Below are positions 44,001 through 52,512 of a stretch of 64,000 bases of DNA, piece after piece. The stretch comes from Saprospirales bacterium (lineage in GTDB: Bacteria > Bacteroidota > Bacteroidia > Chitinophagales > Saprospiraceae): positions 62,001 through 126,000 of the forward strand of contig JADJYG010000031.1 of assembly GCA_016719895.1 (NCBI GenBank). Reading direction: 5' to 3'. The notes under the pieces are model-generated. The model made no database searches, was not told the origin of the DNA, and saw only the letters and a list, made by a program, of their open reading frames with translations. How positions within the stretch are numbered: the first letter of the stretch is position 1; every line of letters starts with the position of its first letter. A program made the position numbers and the translations under genes.

Positions 44001-44558
44001 TCAATTGTTCATTGCCACATCGGCCTGGGCGAAAGCCGGGCGCGGCTTGTGGTTATAGTAAACGCGCACTTTGTCCAATAAACCCGGGTCGTCCACGTGC
44101 AGGTTTTCACCCAGGATAAAGGTGTAGGCACCGGTTTGGGTGAATACCCGTTGATTGCGGTAAATGCCGTGGGTATAAGGGTCGGCAGTCAGGGTGCGGG
44201 TATTGATTTTGAGGGTGTGTAAAGGTGCAAAACGCTCGCTGTCGATCAGCGGTTTGAGCTGCCCGATGGCTGCTTCAGAAGGGAAAACGACGTAAAAGAA
44301 ATGTCCGGAAGGATCCACCACACCCAGGTAAGGAGCGTTTGGTGCGGCGAATTGCAGTTCGAGCGTTTCGTTTTTGTACAGGGTGGTTGTTTTTGCCTGC
44401 ATTTTGGGGGTCTTCTGCCCGGCGGGAGCGCTGAGCGCGGCGGCTGGAACATCACCGGTTTTGGATGTTGCACGCGGCTCCGGGGAGTGGTGCATATTCC
44501 AGGCGCCGGCAACGAAGAGGCTAATGGCTGGGATGGTAATACTGAGTAATGTCTTCAT
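44001..44558 (-). CDS. Secreted protein of unknown function
   Basis: The product is 185 residues from ATG 44558, where a signal-like segment begins (MKTLLSITIPAISLFVAG). The frame is open to 44717 but those residues lie over the mutY start and look non-coding. A low-complexity Ala/Pro/Lys stretch is followed by a beta-rich domain (LYKNETLELQFAAPNAPYLG, then VDPSGHFFYVVFP). I do not recognise the family. It converges with the PIG-L gene; the short gap has the direct repeat ATTAATCTCA twice. Confidence 0.6.
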   Translation of the reverse strand: MKTLLSITIPAISLFVAGAWNMHHSPEPRATSKTGDVPAAALSAPAGQKTPKMQAKTTTLYKNETLELQFAAPNAPYLGVVDPSGHFFYVVFPSEAAIGQLKPLIDSERFAPLHTLKINTRTLTADPYTHGIYRNQRVFTQTGAYTFILGENLHVDDPGLLDKVRVYYNHKPRPAFAQADVAMNN

Positions 44559-44668
44559 GGTTGTGAATTTCTGATGCAACCTATAGTCGTGGATTAAAAT
44601 TTCGTGCCAACTTTCTTCTAACACGATTGGGGTAGAAAAAAATTTTAAAAAAAATTCAATTTTACCGA

Positions 44669-45817
44669 ATGAATTATCCTGCGGAGGCAATTTCAGAGAA
44701 AGCGGAAGCGGCGGCACGTGCGTATTTTCAGAAAAACCTCCTGGATTGGCATGCCGGCCATTCCAGGCCGATGCCCTGGAAAGGCGAACGCGACCCCTAT
44801 AAGGTCTGGCTTTCGGAGATCATCCTCCAGCAGACACGGGTGGAACAGGGGCTTCCGTATTTCGAAAAATTTGTAGCGGCATATCCGACGGTGGAGCGCC
44901 TGGCCGCCGCTCCGCTGGATGCGGTGTTGAAATTGTGGGAAGGCTTGGGCTACTATTCCAGGGCCAGGAATATGCACGCCACAGCCCTGCATATCGCTAC
45001 CGAACGGGGCGGCCGGTTTCCCGACACCTACGCCGGCCTCCGCGCCCTGAAGGGGGTGGGCGATTATACGGCGGCGGCCATCGCCTCCTTTGCGTTCGAC
45101 CTGCCGTATGCCGTGCTCGACGGCAATGTGTACCGCGTGCTGGCGCGCTTTTTCGGTATCGATACCCCTACGGATACGCCCGCAGCCCGCAAGCAGTTTG
45201 CCGGACTGGCCCAACAACTGCTCGATCCTGCCCGCTCAGGCGCCTGCAACCAGGCTATAATGGACTTCGGGGCAACCCAATGTACCCCCCAACAACCCGC
45301 CTGCGTGCCCTGCCCCCTGCGGCCGCACTGCGCGGCTTTCCATTCCAACCGCGTGCCCCTGCTCCCCCGGCGCTCGAAAACCCCGGAAAAAAGGCAACGG
45401 TTTTTCGCGTACGCGGTGTTTTACCACCGCGGGATGGTATGGGTCGGGCAGCGCCACGACAAGGATATCTGGCAAAACCTGTACGAGTTCCCCCGGCTCG
45501 ATCTGCCCGAAGCGCCGGCCGATACCGCCAGCCTGCCCCCGCTCCTGCTGGCAAAATTTTTCCCCGCAGGCCCGCCGGAAGGGACCGTGTTGCGGGGTAT
45601 TTCCAACACCTATCGCCAAACCTTGTCGCACCGGATCGTTAACGCCGTGTTTTGCGAATTCGACTTGCCGGATAGCATTGAAGTTGCTGATTTTCAGGAA
45701 AATAAATTGGAAATGTTTCGACAAATCGAACAATTTAAATTAAAAAAAATACTTGCAATTCCGCGCATTATCGATTGGTTTTGGCGGGGAAAAGACGTAA
45801 CTTTAAAGTTAAATTGA
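44669..45817 (+). CDS. mutY: A/G-specific adenine glycosylase MutY
   Basis: The product is 382 residues. Catalytic Glu50 lies in LSEIILQQT. The helix-hairpin-helix LKGVGDYTAAAIASFAF is followed by catalytic Asp151 in VLDGNVYRVL. The iron-sulfur cluster ligands C205-x6-C212-x2-C215-x5-C221 are complete. The C-terminal NUDIX-like domain (YAVFYHRGMVWVGQRHDKDIW) recognises 8-oxoG. It excises adenine opposite 8-oxoguanine. It begins the mutY-ssb-gldE order known in other Bacteroidota. Confidence 0.96.
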   Translation: MNYPAEAISEKAEAAARAYFQKNLLDWHAGHSRPMPWKGERDPYKVWLSEIILQQTRVEQGLPYFEKFVAAYPTVERLAAAPLDAVLKLWEGLGYYSRARNMHATALHIATERGGRFPDTYAGLRALKGVGDYTAAAIASFAFDLPYAVLDGNVYRVLARFFGIDTPTDTPAARKQFAGLAQQLLDPARSGACNQAIMDFGATQCTPQQPACVPCPLRPHCAAFHSNRVPLLPRRSKTPEKRQRFFAYAVFYHRGMVWVGQRHDKDIWQNLYEFPRLDLPEAPADTASLPPLLLAKFFPAGPPEGTVLRGISNTYRQTLSHRIVNAVFCEFDLPDSIEVADFQENKLEMFRQIEQFKLKKILAIPRIIDWFWRGKDVTLKLN

Positions 45818-45842
45818 CACACTCATTTTAAACGACTGCATC

Positions 45843-46289
45843 ATGATTAACAAAGTAACCCTCATCGGCAACCTGGGCGCCGATCCGGAAGTTCGGCATC
45901 TGGATAGCGGCGTGATGGTCGCCCGGTTTCCGCTCGCTACGAATGAAACGCACAAAGACAAAGACGGCAATTTCCAGCAACTCACCGAGTGGCACAATGT
46001 GGTCGCCTGGCGCGAGCTGGCCGAACGCGCCGAAAAGATTTTGAAAAAAGGTATGCTGGTCTACGTGGAAGGTAAAATCTCTTACCGTAAATACACCGGC
46101 CAGGATGGCCAGGAGCGCTACGTAACCGATATTGTGGCCTATACCTTCCGCACACTCGAACGCCGCGAAGGCAGCACGGAAACCCGTTTCCCCCCTGCTG
46201 AAAATGCGCCGCCGGCCCGCAATACCGAAATGCCGGCGAATGTGCCGGCCGACACGGCGGGCGCCGAAGGCGATGATTTGCCGTTCTGA
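45843..46289 (+). CDS. ssb: Single-stranded DNA-binding protein
   Basis: The product is 148 residues. The OB fold opens MINKVTLIGNLGADPEVRHL and continues WHNVVAWRELAERAEKILKKG and YVEGKISYRKYTGQDG. A Pro/Ala-rich tail ends in the acidic DDLPF, the tip that docks repair and replication partners. It lies 25 bases after mutY. A near-consensus TAACTTTA just upstream may be its own promoter. Confidence 0.96.
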   Translation: MINKVTLIGNLGADPEVRHLDSGVMVARFPLATNETHKDKDGNFQQLTEWHNVVAWRELAERAEKILKKGMLVYVEGKISYRKYTGQDGQERYVTDIVAYTFRTLERREGSTETRFPPAENAPPARNTEMPANVPADTAGAEGDDLPF

Positions 46290-46314
46290 TGTCCGCGTTG
46301 GATTTTTTCCCTTT

Positions 46315-46482
46315 GACTTGTTGCGACGGGGGGGCTTGAGCGGGCGAAAATGCCATTTTTTTGCCTGGATAAGCAATTTCTGCATTCGAAACCGGGTAAA
46401 TTCGACGACCCCGGGTATTCGGGAAACGAAGCCGGTCAGGAAAAGGGCTTTTTACTGCCCAAGACGCCCGTCGCAGCAAGTC
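46315..46482 (+). repeat. Palindromic repeat family 2, copy 3 (arms split by ~115 bases)
   Basis: GACTTGTTGCGACGGG (46315-46330) and CCCGTCGCAGCAAGTC (46467-46482) are reverse complements with one mismatch. The right part, GGGCTTTTTACTGCCC AAGACG then the arm, matches the other copies. Here about 115 unrelated bases separate the left arm from the core, as if the element had been interrupted. It fills most of the ssb-gldE gap. Confidence 0.75.
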
Positions 46483-46548
46483 CGCAGGAAAAATACGCAG
46501 CGCATAAAGGAGCCGGAAAGCCCCCTTCCGGCACTCGAATTCTTACCG

Positions 46549-46556
46549 TACCTTTG
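46549..46556 (+). promoter_or_regulatory. -7 box of gldE promoter
   Basis: TACCTTTG, 25 bases before ATG 46582. It fixes the start within a much longer open frame. Confidence 0.6.
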
Positions 46557-46581
46557 CCGGGCGGCCAACTGCCGGCAGAAT

Positions 46582-47838
46582 ATGGTTTGGTTCACCCTGG
46601 GTATATCGGTCTATTTTTTGGTGTTGCTCGCCGAGCGCGCGCTGCTCGGCCTTTCCCCGCATGATCTGGAACACTTGCGCGCTACTGATACGCGCAGCGC
46701 CCGGCGCGCCTACCGGCTGGCTACCCAGCTTCGGCCTGCAGTAGCAGCCCTGTTGCATGCCCGCATCCTGCTCAAAATCCTGTTGGCCGTGTTCCTGACC
46801 AATGCCCTGGCAAAATCGGCGCCGGTACGGAACGGGCTGTACGACTGGTCCGAAAAGAACGCCTGGCCCGGCGTTTTCACCTGGATCCTTGCCGCAGCCG
46901 CTTGGGTGCTCCTGCTGGCCCTGTTTTTCTGGGCTTTGAAAAAGATGAACTGGCCGGTACTGGAGGGTGAAAAAGCCCGGCGGGCGTTGCAATTTCTCGG
47001 CCCCTGCGTCCTGTTCTGGAAGTTCCTTTTTTCAACGGCGGCCCTCCGTGCCCGTACCGCTTCGGCGCAACAACCGGCCGTTGCGGCCGAACCGGTACCG
47101 GGCAGTACGACGGCAACAACTCCTGATAAACAACGCGACATCGAATTGTTGAAGAGCATTGTCAAGTTCAGCGATGTCACGGTCAAACAAGTCATGCAAC
47201 CCCGTTCCCGCGTGGTAGCCGTTGATTTTCGCACCGGCTTTGGCGATCTGCTGCACACAGTACGCGAAGCCGGCTTTTCGCGTATGCCGGTGTACGACGA
47301 AGACCTGGACAACGTTACAGGGATCCTGTACGTTAAAGACCTGGTGTCGCATTTGGATAAACCGGACGGCTTCGAATGGCAGTCGCTTATCCGAACGAAT
47401 GTTCAACTCGTGCCCGAAGCCAAACGCGCCAGCGAATTGCTGCAGGAATTCAAACGCAACAGGCGCCACATGGCCATCGTGGTGGATGAATATGGCGGCA
47501 GCTCCGGCATTGTCACGATGGAGGATATTTTGGAAGAAATTACCGGCGAAATCCGCGATGAATTCGATGAAGAAAGCGAAATCCGCTACCGCAAACTGGA
47601 CGAACACAACTATCTCTTCGAAGGCCAAACCCTCTTGAATGACGTATGCCGCATCGCTGGGCTGAACCCCGGCGCTTTTGACGAGGTCCGGGGCGCTGCT
47701 GATACCCTGGCCGGATTGGCCCTCGAACTCAGCGGCGATATCCCCAATTCCGGTACGGAACTGCGCTGGCAGGGGTACCTGCTCACCGTCGTGGCCGCCA
47801 ATAACCGGAAAATCGAACAGGTGAAGTTGACGCTTTAA
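46582..47838 (+). CDS. gldE: GldE-like CorC/HlyC-family membrane protein with CBS domains
   Basis: The product is 418 residues from ATG 46582. The frame is open to 46132, but that part overlaps ssb and a repeat. The N-terminal half has about three or four membrane segments (CNNM/DUF21-like but divergent). Two CBS motifs follow (VMQPRSRVVAVD, then FKRNRRHMAIVVDEYGGSSGIVTMEDILEEI), then a CorC/HlyC transporter-associated domain. The position after mutY and ssb matches gldE of gliding Flavobacteria. No gldD follows, so a role in gliding is not shown. Confidence 0.82.
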   Translation: MVWFTLGISVYFLVLLAERALLGLSPHDLEHLRATDTRSARRAYRLATQLRPAVAALLHARILLKILLAVFLTNALAKSAPVRNGLYDWSEKNAWPGVFTWILAAAAWVLLLALFFWALKKMNWPVLEGEKARRALQFLGPCVLFWKFLFSTAALRARTASAQQPAVAAEPVPGSTTATTPDKQRDIELLKSIVKFSDVTVKQVMQPRSRVVAVDFRTGFGDLLHTVREAGFSRMPVYDEDLDNVTGILYVKDLVSHLDKPDGFEWQSLIRTNVQLVPEAKRASELLQEFKRNRRHMAIVVDEYGGSSGIVTMEDILEEITGEIRDEFDEESEIRYRKLDEHNYLFEGQTLLNDVCRIAGLNPGAFDEVRGAADTLAGLALELSGDIPNSGTELRWQGYLLTVVAANNRKIEQVKLTL

Positions 47839-47851
47839 GCAAACCCGGCCC

Positions 47852-48937
47852 ATGATGCATACCCTCGATCGCTACCTGATCCGCAAATATTTATCGACCT
47901 TTTTTTTCGCTGTGCTGATTTTCACGCTCATTTCCATGGCGATCGATTTCAGCGATAAGGTGAAGAGTTTTATCGAAAAAACCTGCACCTTCAAGGAGAT
48001 CATGGTCGACTACTATATCGGGTTTGTGCTGAACATGGGCGGCCTGCTGCTGCCCCTGTATGTACTTATCGCCGTCGTGTTTTTCACCTCGCGACTCGCT
48101 TTTAACGCCGAAATTCTGTCGATCCTGAACGCCGGTGTGAGCTTCCAGCGGCTGCTGCGCCCCTACTTGCTGGCAGCTGGCGCCGTGGTGGCCCTCCATC
48201 TCGCGCTCAACCATTTTCTGATCCCCACCACCAATAAAACGCGCCTCAAATTTGAACGCACCTACGTATGGACGGAGCAGGAAAAGGGTAAAAAAGCCAA
48301 CGTGCACTTTCTGGTCGGGCCCGACGTCAAAGTATATATTCAAGGCTACGACAAGGAGAAACAAACCGCTACCGGCCTGCGCCTTGAAAAATTCCGCAAC
48401 AGCCGGCTGATTAGTATCCTCGACGCCCAAAGCGCCGCCTGGCGGGGCGAACCCAACCGCTGGATCCTGAACAACTACTCCATCCGGACCTTCAACGGCT
48501 TGCGCGAGTCCTACCAGCGGTTCACGACGCCCCTCGACACGGCGATCAACCTGGTGCCGCAGGATTTTATCTGGTATGCCAATCAAAACGAAGAGATGAC
48601 CTCGTTTGAACTCCGCGAAGCGATCGCCCGCGACCGGAGCCGGGGCCTGCTTACTTCCCGCAGCTACGAAATCGAACTGCACCGCCGGACCGCCGACGCG
48701 TTCACCATTATCATCCTGACCATTATCGGCCTGGCCGTCGCCGGCCGCAAGGTTCGCGGCGGCATGGGCCTGCACCTGGCTATCGGGATAGGGCTGGGCG
48801 CCATGTATATTCTCCTGTCCAAATTCACCATTTCGTTTGCCGCCAGCGGCAACGTGCCCGTAGCCCTGGGCATGTGGATACCAAACATCATTTTCACCGC
48901 TGTAGCCATTTGGTTGGTAACCAGGGCGCAGAAGTAA
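47852..48937 (+). CDS. LptF/LptG family LPS export permease
   Basis: The product is 361 residues. Three N-terminal membrane segments (FFFAVLIFTLISMAIDFSD and others) and three C-terminal ones (TIIILTIIGLAVAG, then IGIGLGAMYILLSKFTI) flank a periplasmic beta-jellyroll region, the LptF/G plan. With LptB it extracts LPS from the inner membrane and passes it to LptC/A. It lies 13 bases after gldE, likely co-transcribed, with kdsD next. Confidence 0.92.
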   Translation: MMHTLDRYLIRKYLSTFFFAVLIFTLISMAIDFSDKVKSFIEKTCTFKEIMVDYYIGFVLNMGGLLLPLYVLIAVVFFTSRLAFNAEILSILNAGVSFQRLLRPYLLAAGAVVALHLALNHFLIPTTNKTRLKFERTYVWTEQEKGKKANVHFLVGPDVKVYIQGYDKEKQTATGLRLEKFRNSRLISILDAQSAAWRGEPNRWILNNYSIRTFNGLRESYQRFTTPLDTAINLVPQDFIWYANQNEEMTSFELREAIARDRSRGLLTSRSYEIELHRRTADAFTIIILTIIGLAVAGRKVRGGMGLHLAIGIGLGAMYILLSKFTISFAASGNVPVALGMWIPNIIFTAVAIWLVTRAQK

Positions 48938-48963
48938 CTGGCGTCACGTTTTATTGCATCGTT

Positions 48964-49947
48964 TTGAAAAACACGGACCAACAACATACCATCCTCGACG
49001 CTGCCCGGCGCACCATCCGTATCGAAGCGGAGGCCTTGATCGCCCTCGCCGACTCCCTCGATGATACGACAGATTTTCAGTTGTGCGTGGAAACCATCCA
49101 TCGCAGCCCGGGCCGCCTGGTTGTCACCGGCATCGGTAAAAGCGCTATCGTGGCGCAAAAGATCGTGGCCACGCTTAATTCCACCGGTCAGCCGGCCTTG
49201 TTCCTGCATGCCGCTGACGCCATTCATGGCGATTTGGGCATGGTCCAGCCCGGCGACGTGGTCCTGTGCCTGTCCAAAAGCGGCGAATCGGCCGAAATCC
49301 GGGTGCTCGTACCCCTGGTGAAAAATTTTGGCAACTGCCTCATCGCCATGACCGCCAACCGAGAAAGTACCCTGGCCCGGCAAGCGGACTACCTGCTCTG
49401 GACGCCCGTCGATCTCGAAGCCGACCCCAACAACCTGGCGCCAACGTCCAGTACTACTGCCCAAATGGCCCTGGGCGATGCCCTGGCCGTAGCCCTGCTC
49501 GCCTTGCGCGGCTTTTCGCCCGACGATTTTGCCAAGTTCCACCCCGGCGGCGCTTTGGGTAAACAATTGTACCTGCGCGTACGCGATCTCTATGCCTTGC
49601 ACGAACGGCCGGTGGTGCATCCCGGCGCCTCCTTGCAGGACGTGATCCTGGAAATTTCGTCCAAACGCCTCGGCGCTACCGCCGTGCTCGACGATCAACA
49701 CAATCTGCTTGGCGTGGTGACCGATGGCGACCTGCGCCGCATGCTCCAGCGCACGGCCGGTTTCGGCGGCGTCACCGCACGGGAAATTATGACGCCGGCG
49801 CCGAAAACGATCGGCCCCGACGCCCTAGCCGTAGATGCCCTCGCCCTTATGCGCCAATTCGCCATAACACAACTGCTGGTGCTTGAAAATGGCCAATATC
49901 TCGGCATCGTGCATTTGCACGACCTGGTGCGGGAAGGGCTGGTTTGA
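48964..49947 (+). CDS. kdsD: Arabinose-5-phosphate isomerase (KdsD/KpsF family)
   Basis: The product is 327 residues from TTG 48964, matching the 328 of E. coli KdsD. An ATG at 48874 would overlap the permease by 64 bases and add an unlike tail. The SIS domain has VVTGIGKSAIVAQKI near 48 and LSKSGESAE near 103, with HPGGALGKQL near 198. Two CBS domains complete the protein. It makes arabinose-5-phosphate for KDO, the inner-core sugar of LPS, consistent with the LPS permease before it. Confidence 0.92.
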   Translation: MKNTDQQHTILDAARRTIRIEAEALIALADSLDDTTDFQLCVETIHRSPGRLVVTGIGKSAIVAQKIVATLNSTGQPALFLHAADAIHGDLGMVQPGDVVLCLSKSGESAEIRVLVPLVKNFGNCLIAMTANRESTLARQADYLLWTPVDLEADPNNLAPTSSTTAQMALGDALAVALLALRGFSPDDFAKFHPGGALGKQLYLRVRDLYALHERPVVHPGASLQDVILEISSKRLGATAVLDDQHNLLGVVTDGDLRRMLQRTAGFGGVTAREIMTPAPKTIGPDALAVDALALMRQFAITQLLVLENGQYLGIVHLHDLVREGLV

Positions 49948-49983
49948 GTGCGTTGTGCGCAGGGGAGTTGTGAATGGGGGGGG

Positions 49984-50919
49984 TTACATCTTCCGGCTCA
50001 ACACCAGGGTCCGGTACCTGGGCAGATTAATCAGCAACACCCCACTCAGGATGACGCCCAAAGCCGCCAGTTGCCGCCAGGCAAACGGCTCAGAAGCCAG
50101 AAGCCAGCCCAGCAGCACGGCTACTACCGGGTTTACATACGCATAGGTGCCCACCTGCACGGCCGGCCGCTGGCTCAACAACCAGACATACGACAAGTAA
50201 CCCACCAGCGAACCCAACCCGATGAGGTAGGCCAAGCTTAGCCAGGACTCCGGACTAACGCTGGAAAGGGTAAATTCGCTGGTCTCTCCCTGCTGCCAAC
50301 TCGCTGCCAGGCTAAATATACCGGCCGCCAGCATCTGAATGCCCGCCCCCATAGTGGTCGACATGGCGGCGGGCCGGTACTTGAGATAAAGCGAACCGGC
50401 AGCCCAGGAAATACAACCCGCCAGGAGTACCAGCATGGCAAACAACTGTGCGTTCAGGCCTTGGCTGAACAGCGGTTTTCCCGGATCAAACAAATACATT
50501 ATTCCGGCAAAGCCAACCAGTACGCCGCTCATGATGAGGCCGTTCGAAAAATTGTACGACCATTGTTTGTAGTCCAGCAGCACAAACCAGAACGGTAGGC
50601 TGGCGACAATAATGGCGGCTAAGCCGGAAGAAATGTACTGTTCGACCCATACGACTGCGCCGGTGCCGCCGAACAACATCAGCATGCCGGCAAAAGCGTG
50701 TTGCGAACCAGCCTGCCAGCTGGCCCGCTCGCCGTGCGCCATGCGCCAGCCCAACAACAACACCCCGGCCGTGGAAAACCGGATGCCCGAAAGCAAAAAC
50801 GGCGGAATCGTTTTCAGGCCGATTAAAATGGCCAGATACGTGGAACCCCAAATGAGGTAAATGGCCGCAAAGGCAGCAAGAATCAGGCTTCGGCCAGGTA
50901 TCGTGTTAGACGCCATCAC
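49984..50919 (-). CDS. EamA-family (DMT) exporter
   Basis: The product is 311 residues with ten hydrophobic segments in two EamA repeats. IYLIWGSTYLAI near 20 and the paired YVNPVVAVLLGWLLASEPF near 262 are hallmarks of YedA/RhaT-like drug/metabolite transporters. Substrates are typically amino acids or toxic metabolites. It is divergent from the CGNR regulator, a common pairing for a regulator and its exporter. Confidence 0.9.
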   Translation of the reverse strand: MMASNTIPGRSLILAAFAAIYLIWGSTYLAILIGLKTIPPFLLSGIRFSTAGVLLLGWRMAHGERASWQAGSQHAFAGMLMLFGGTGAVVWVEQYISSGLAAIIVASLPFWFVLLDYKQWSYNFSNGLIMSGVLVGFAGIMYLFDPGKPLFSQGLNAQLFAMLVLLAGCISWAAGSLYLKYRPAAMSTTMGAGIQMLAAGIFSLAASWQQGETSEFTLSSVSPESWLSLAYLIGLGSLVGYLSYVWLLSQRPAVQVGTYAYVNPVVAVLLGWLLASEPFAWRQLAALGVILSGVLLINLPRYRTLVLSRKM

Positions 50920-50998
50920 AGGTACGGACTTGTGGCGGCAGGATACGGCTACGCCAGACAGGAAAAATTTGTTTTCATAGCTTTGCTGTTAAATCCGT

Positions 50999-51006
50999 AT
51001 CTTTAC
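50999..51006 (+). promoter_or_regulatory. -7-like box upstream of the CGNR gene
   Basis: TATCTTTA, one mismatch to TAnnTTTG, overlapping the first of two TTTACCnACAAAG repeats. The expected leader is about 65 bases. Confidence 0.4.
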
Positions 51007-51056
51007 CAACAAAGACGCTTTAGACGGTAAAGTTAAGTTTAATTTTACCGACAAAG
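51002..51056 (+). promoter_or_regulatory. Direct repeats TTTACCnACAAAG, candidate operator
   Basis: TTTACCAACAAAG (51002-51014) and TTTACCGACAAAG (51044-51056) differ at one base. An inverted half-site GGTAAA lies between them at 51026-51031. The block sits at the presumed transcription start in the shared EamA/CGNR intergenic region. Confidence 0.5.
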
Positions 51057-51077
51057 CAAGTTTTAGTAGTAAAAAAT

Positions 51078-51662
51078 ATGGAAAATCCGCTCGAGACGAT
51101 TGCGCTGAATGGCGGGTGGCTTTGCCTGGATTTTATCAATACCGTGTCTGCCCGGTTGCCCGTAATGGGGGAGGAGTATTTGCGCTCCTGGGATGATTTT
51201 CGCATTTGGGTGAAACGGGCGGCCGTATTGCCGGAAGAGGAGCGGCGGGTTTGGGACCGCTTGCCGGAAAGCAATATCGAAGAGGTGCACGCCCTGCGCG
51301 AAGCCCTCTTTGCGCTCTTCCAATATGCGGCCCAGCATGGCGCCCTACACCCTGAACACCTCGACACGCTGAACGACTTGCTACACGAAGTGTACCCGCA
51401 TACGCGGATTTGCCTGACTCCCGATGGCCTCCGGCGCGGCGTGGAAAAGGCGCCGCACCCGGAAAAACCCCTGTGGCTGATCGCCCTTTCCGCGGAAGAT
51501 CTCCTCATGGGCGATCGCCTGCAACGGATAAAAGCGTGTGACAACTGCGGCTGGTTGTTTCTGGATACCAGTAAAAACGGAGCCCGCAGGTGGTGCAATA
51601 TGCAAACCTGCGGGAGCCAGATCAAAGCCAGGGCGTATTATCACCGGAAAAAGAGGCTGTAG
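51078..51662 (+). CDS. CGNR zinc-finger / ABATE-domain regulator
   Basis: The product is 194 residues. The N-terminal ABATE-type domain (GGWLCLDFINTVSAR, then LREALFALFQYAA) probably binds a small ligand. The C-terminal zinc finger reads CDNCGWLFLDTSKNGARRWC then MQTCG, so the four cysteines are present, but the eponymous CGNR is CGSQ here. A basic tail ends YYHRKKRL. Family members are transcription factors. It is divergently placed to the EamA exporter with repeated sites between them. Confidence 0.85.
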   Translation: MENPLETIALNGGWLCLDFINTVSARLPVMGEEYLRSWDDFRIWVKRAAVLPEEERRVWDRLPESNIEEVHALREALFALFQYAAQHGALHPEHLDTLNDLLHEVYPHTRICLTPDGLRRGVEKAPHPEKPLWLIALSAEDLLMGDRLQRIKACDNCGWLFLDTSKNGARRWCNMQTCGSQIKARAYYHRKKRL

Positions 51663-51665
51663 CAC

Positions 51666-52202
51666 TTATTCCACCCGTTCGAGCTGCATGGCCAGGAAGG
51701 GCGTCCAGGTTTGCCCGTCGCGACTCATCTCGCCGGATTCGACCCATTTGCCGGCCGCATTGCGGATAGTATACCGGACGCGGCCGGCTATCGGGTGAAC
51801 GAACCCCCATACGATGCTGCCGTCGGGCTGCACGCTGAAGTCGGCGTCTACATGATTCCCGTCAGCGCGGACCGCACGCAGGAGATATTGCCCGGCCGCC
51901 TGGTCGTAGCAGATCAGGGCAAAGGCCTGATGAATGATTTTGGTGGAATCGGCTGCATCGCGCCCGAGCCCGTCGATCGTGAGCACCGTGCCGTTGGCAT
52001 GCCAGGCCACGGTTTCGGTTTGTTTGAACGTGTGCCGCTGCGGCCCCATCTGTATCCAGCCGCTGCCTTTCCAGTTGCCGGCTAAAAATTGGATTTTTCC
52101 CATGGCTTCCGCCACCTGGGCACTGGGTTGGAGGTTTGACTGGGCAAAAAGCGAACCGGCGCAGATGCTGAAGGCAACTGCGAAAAAATGGGTGTTCTTC
52201 AT
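51666..52202 (-). CDS. Secreted lipocalin-like protein (DUF1579/DUF6265-like)
   Basis: The product is 178 residues with a signal peptide ending SLFAQ. The domain starts IQFLAGNWKGSGWIQMG and continues with beta strands (HTFKQTETVAWHANGTVLTIDGLG, in two parts), a pattern of DUF1579 and related small beta-barrels. The ligand is unknown. It is the last gene of a three-gene minus-strand operon, with a TAGTTTATTTT site seven bases before its start. Confidence 0.6.
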   Translation of the reverse strand: MKNTHFFAVAFSICAGSLFAQSNLQPSAQVAEAMGKIQFLAGNWKGSGWIQMGPQRHTFKQTETVAWHANGTVLTIDGLGRDAADSTKIIHQAFALICYDQAAGQYLLRAVRADGNHVDADFSVQPDGSIVWGFVHPIAGRVRYTIRNAAGKWVESGEMSRDGQTWTPFLAMQLERVE

Positions 52203-52208
52203 ATCTGT

Positions 52209-52219
52209 TAGTTTATTTT
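52209..52219. promoter_or_regulatory. TAGTTTATTTT site, copy 1
   Basis: An 11-mer identical to copies at 53104 and 53139, located seven bases upstream of the lipocalin-like gene start and overlapping the end of the regulator gene. Confidence 0.4.
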
Positions 52220-52512
52220 ATGGAAAAATCCTGGTCGAAATAGGTTTTCAGGTCGTTATAAAATGCTTCAAAAGCCGCTATCCCTCGCGGACTGAGTTTG
52301 CATACCGTGAGTGGGTAATTGTTTTTATAGGTCTTTTCCACCTCGATATAACCCGCTTCCTGCAATTTGCTGATCTGGACGCTCAGGTTGCCGGCGGTAG
52401 CGCCGGTTTGGTCCTTCAAGGCATTAAAATCCGCCTCGCGCACAACGATCAGGTGCGACATAATGGCCAGCCGCAATTGCGATAATAAAATGGGATCAAG
52501 CGATTTAAACAT
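52213..52512 (-). CDS. Winged-helix transcriptional regulator
   Basis: The product is 99 residues. It is a single winged-helix domain: LSQLRLAIMSHLIV, the recognition region TGATAGNLSVQISKLQEAGYIEV, and a basic wing KTYKNNYPLT then LSPRGIAAFEAF. It resembles the small MarR/ArsR-like HTH_34 regulators of Bacteroidota that are co-transcribed with a membrane protein. It overlaps the upstream membrane-protein gene by eight bases. The repeated AT-rich sites around the operon are candidate targets. Confidence 0.87.
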   Translation of the reverse strand: MFKSLDPILLSQLRLAIMSHLIVVREADFNALKDQTGATAGNLSVQISKLQEAGYIEVEKTYKNNYPLTVCKLSPRGIAAFEAFYNDLKTYFDQDFSIK

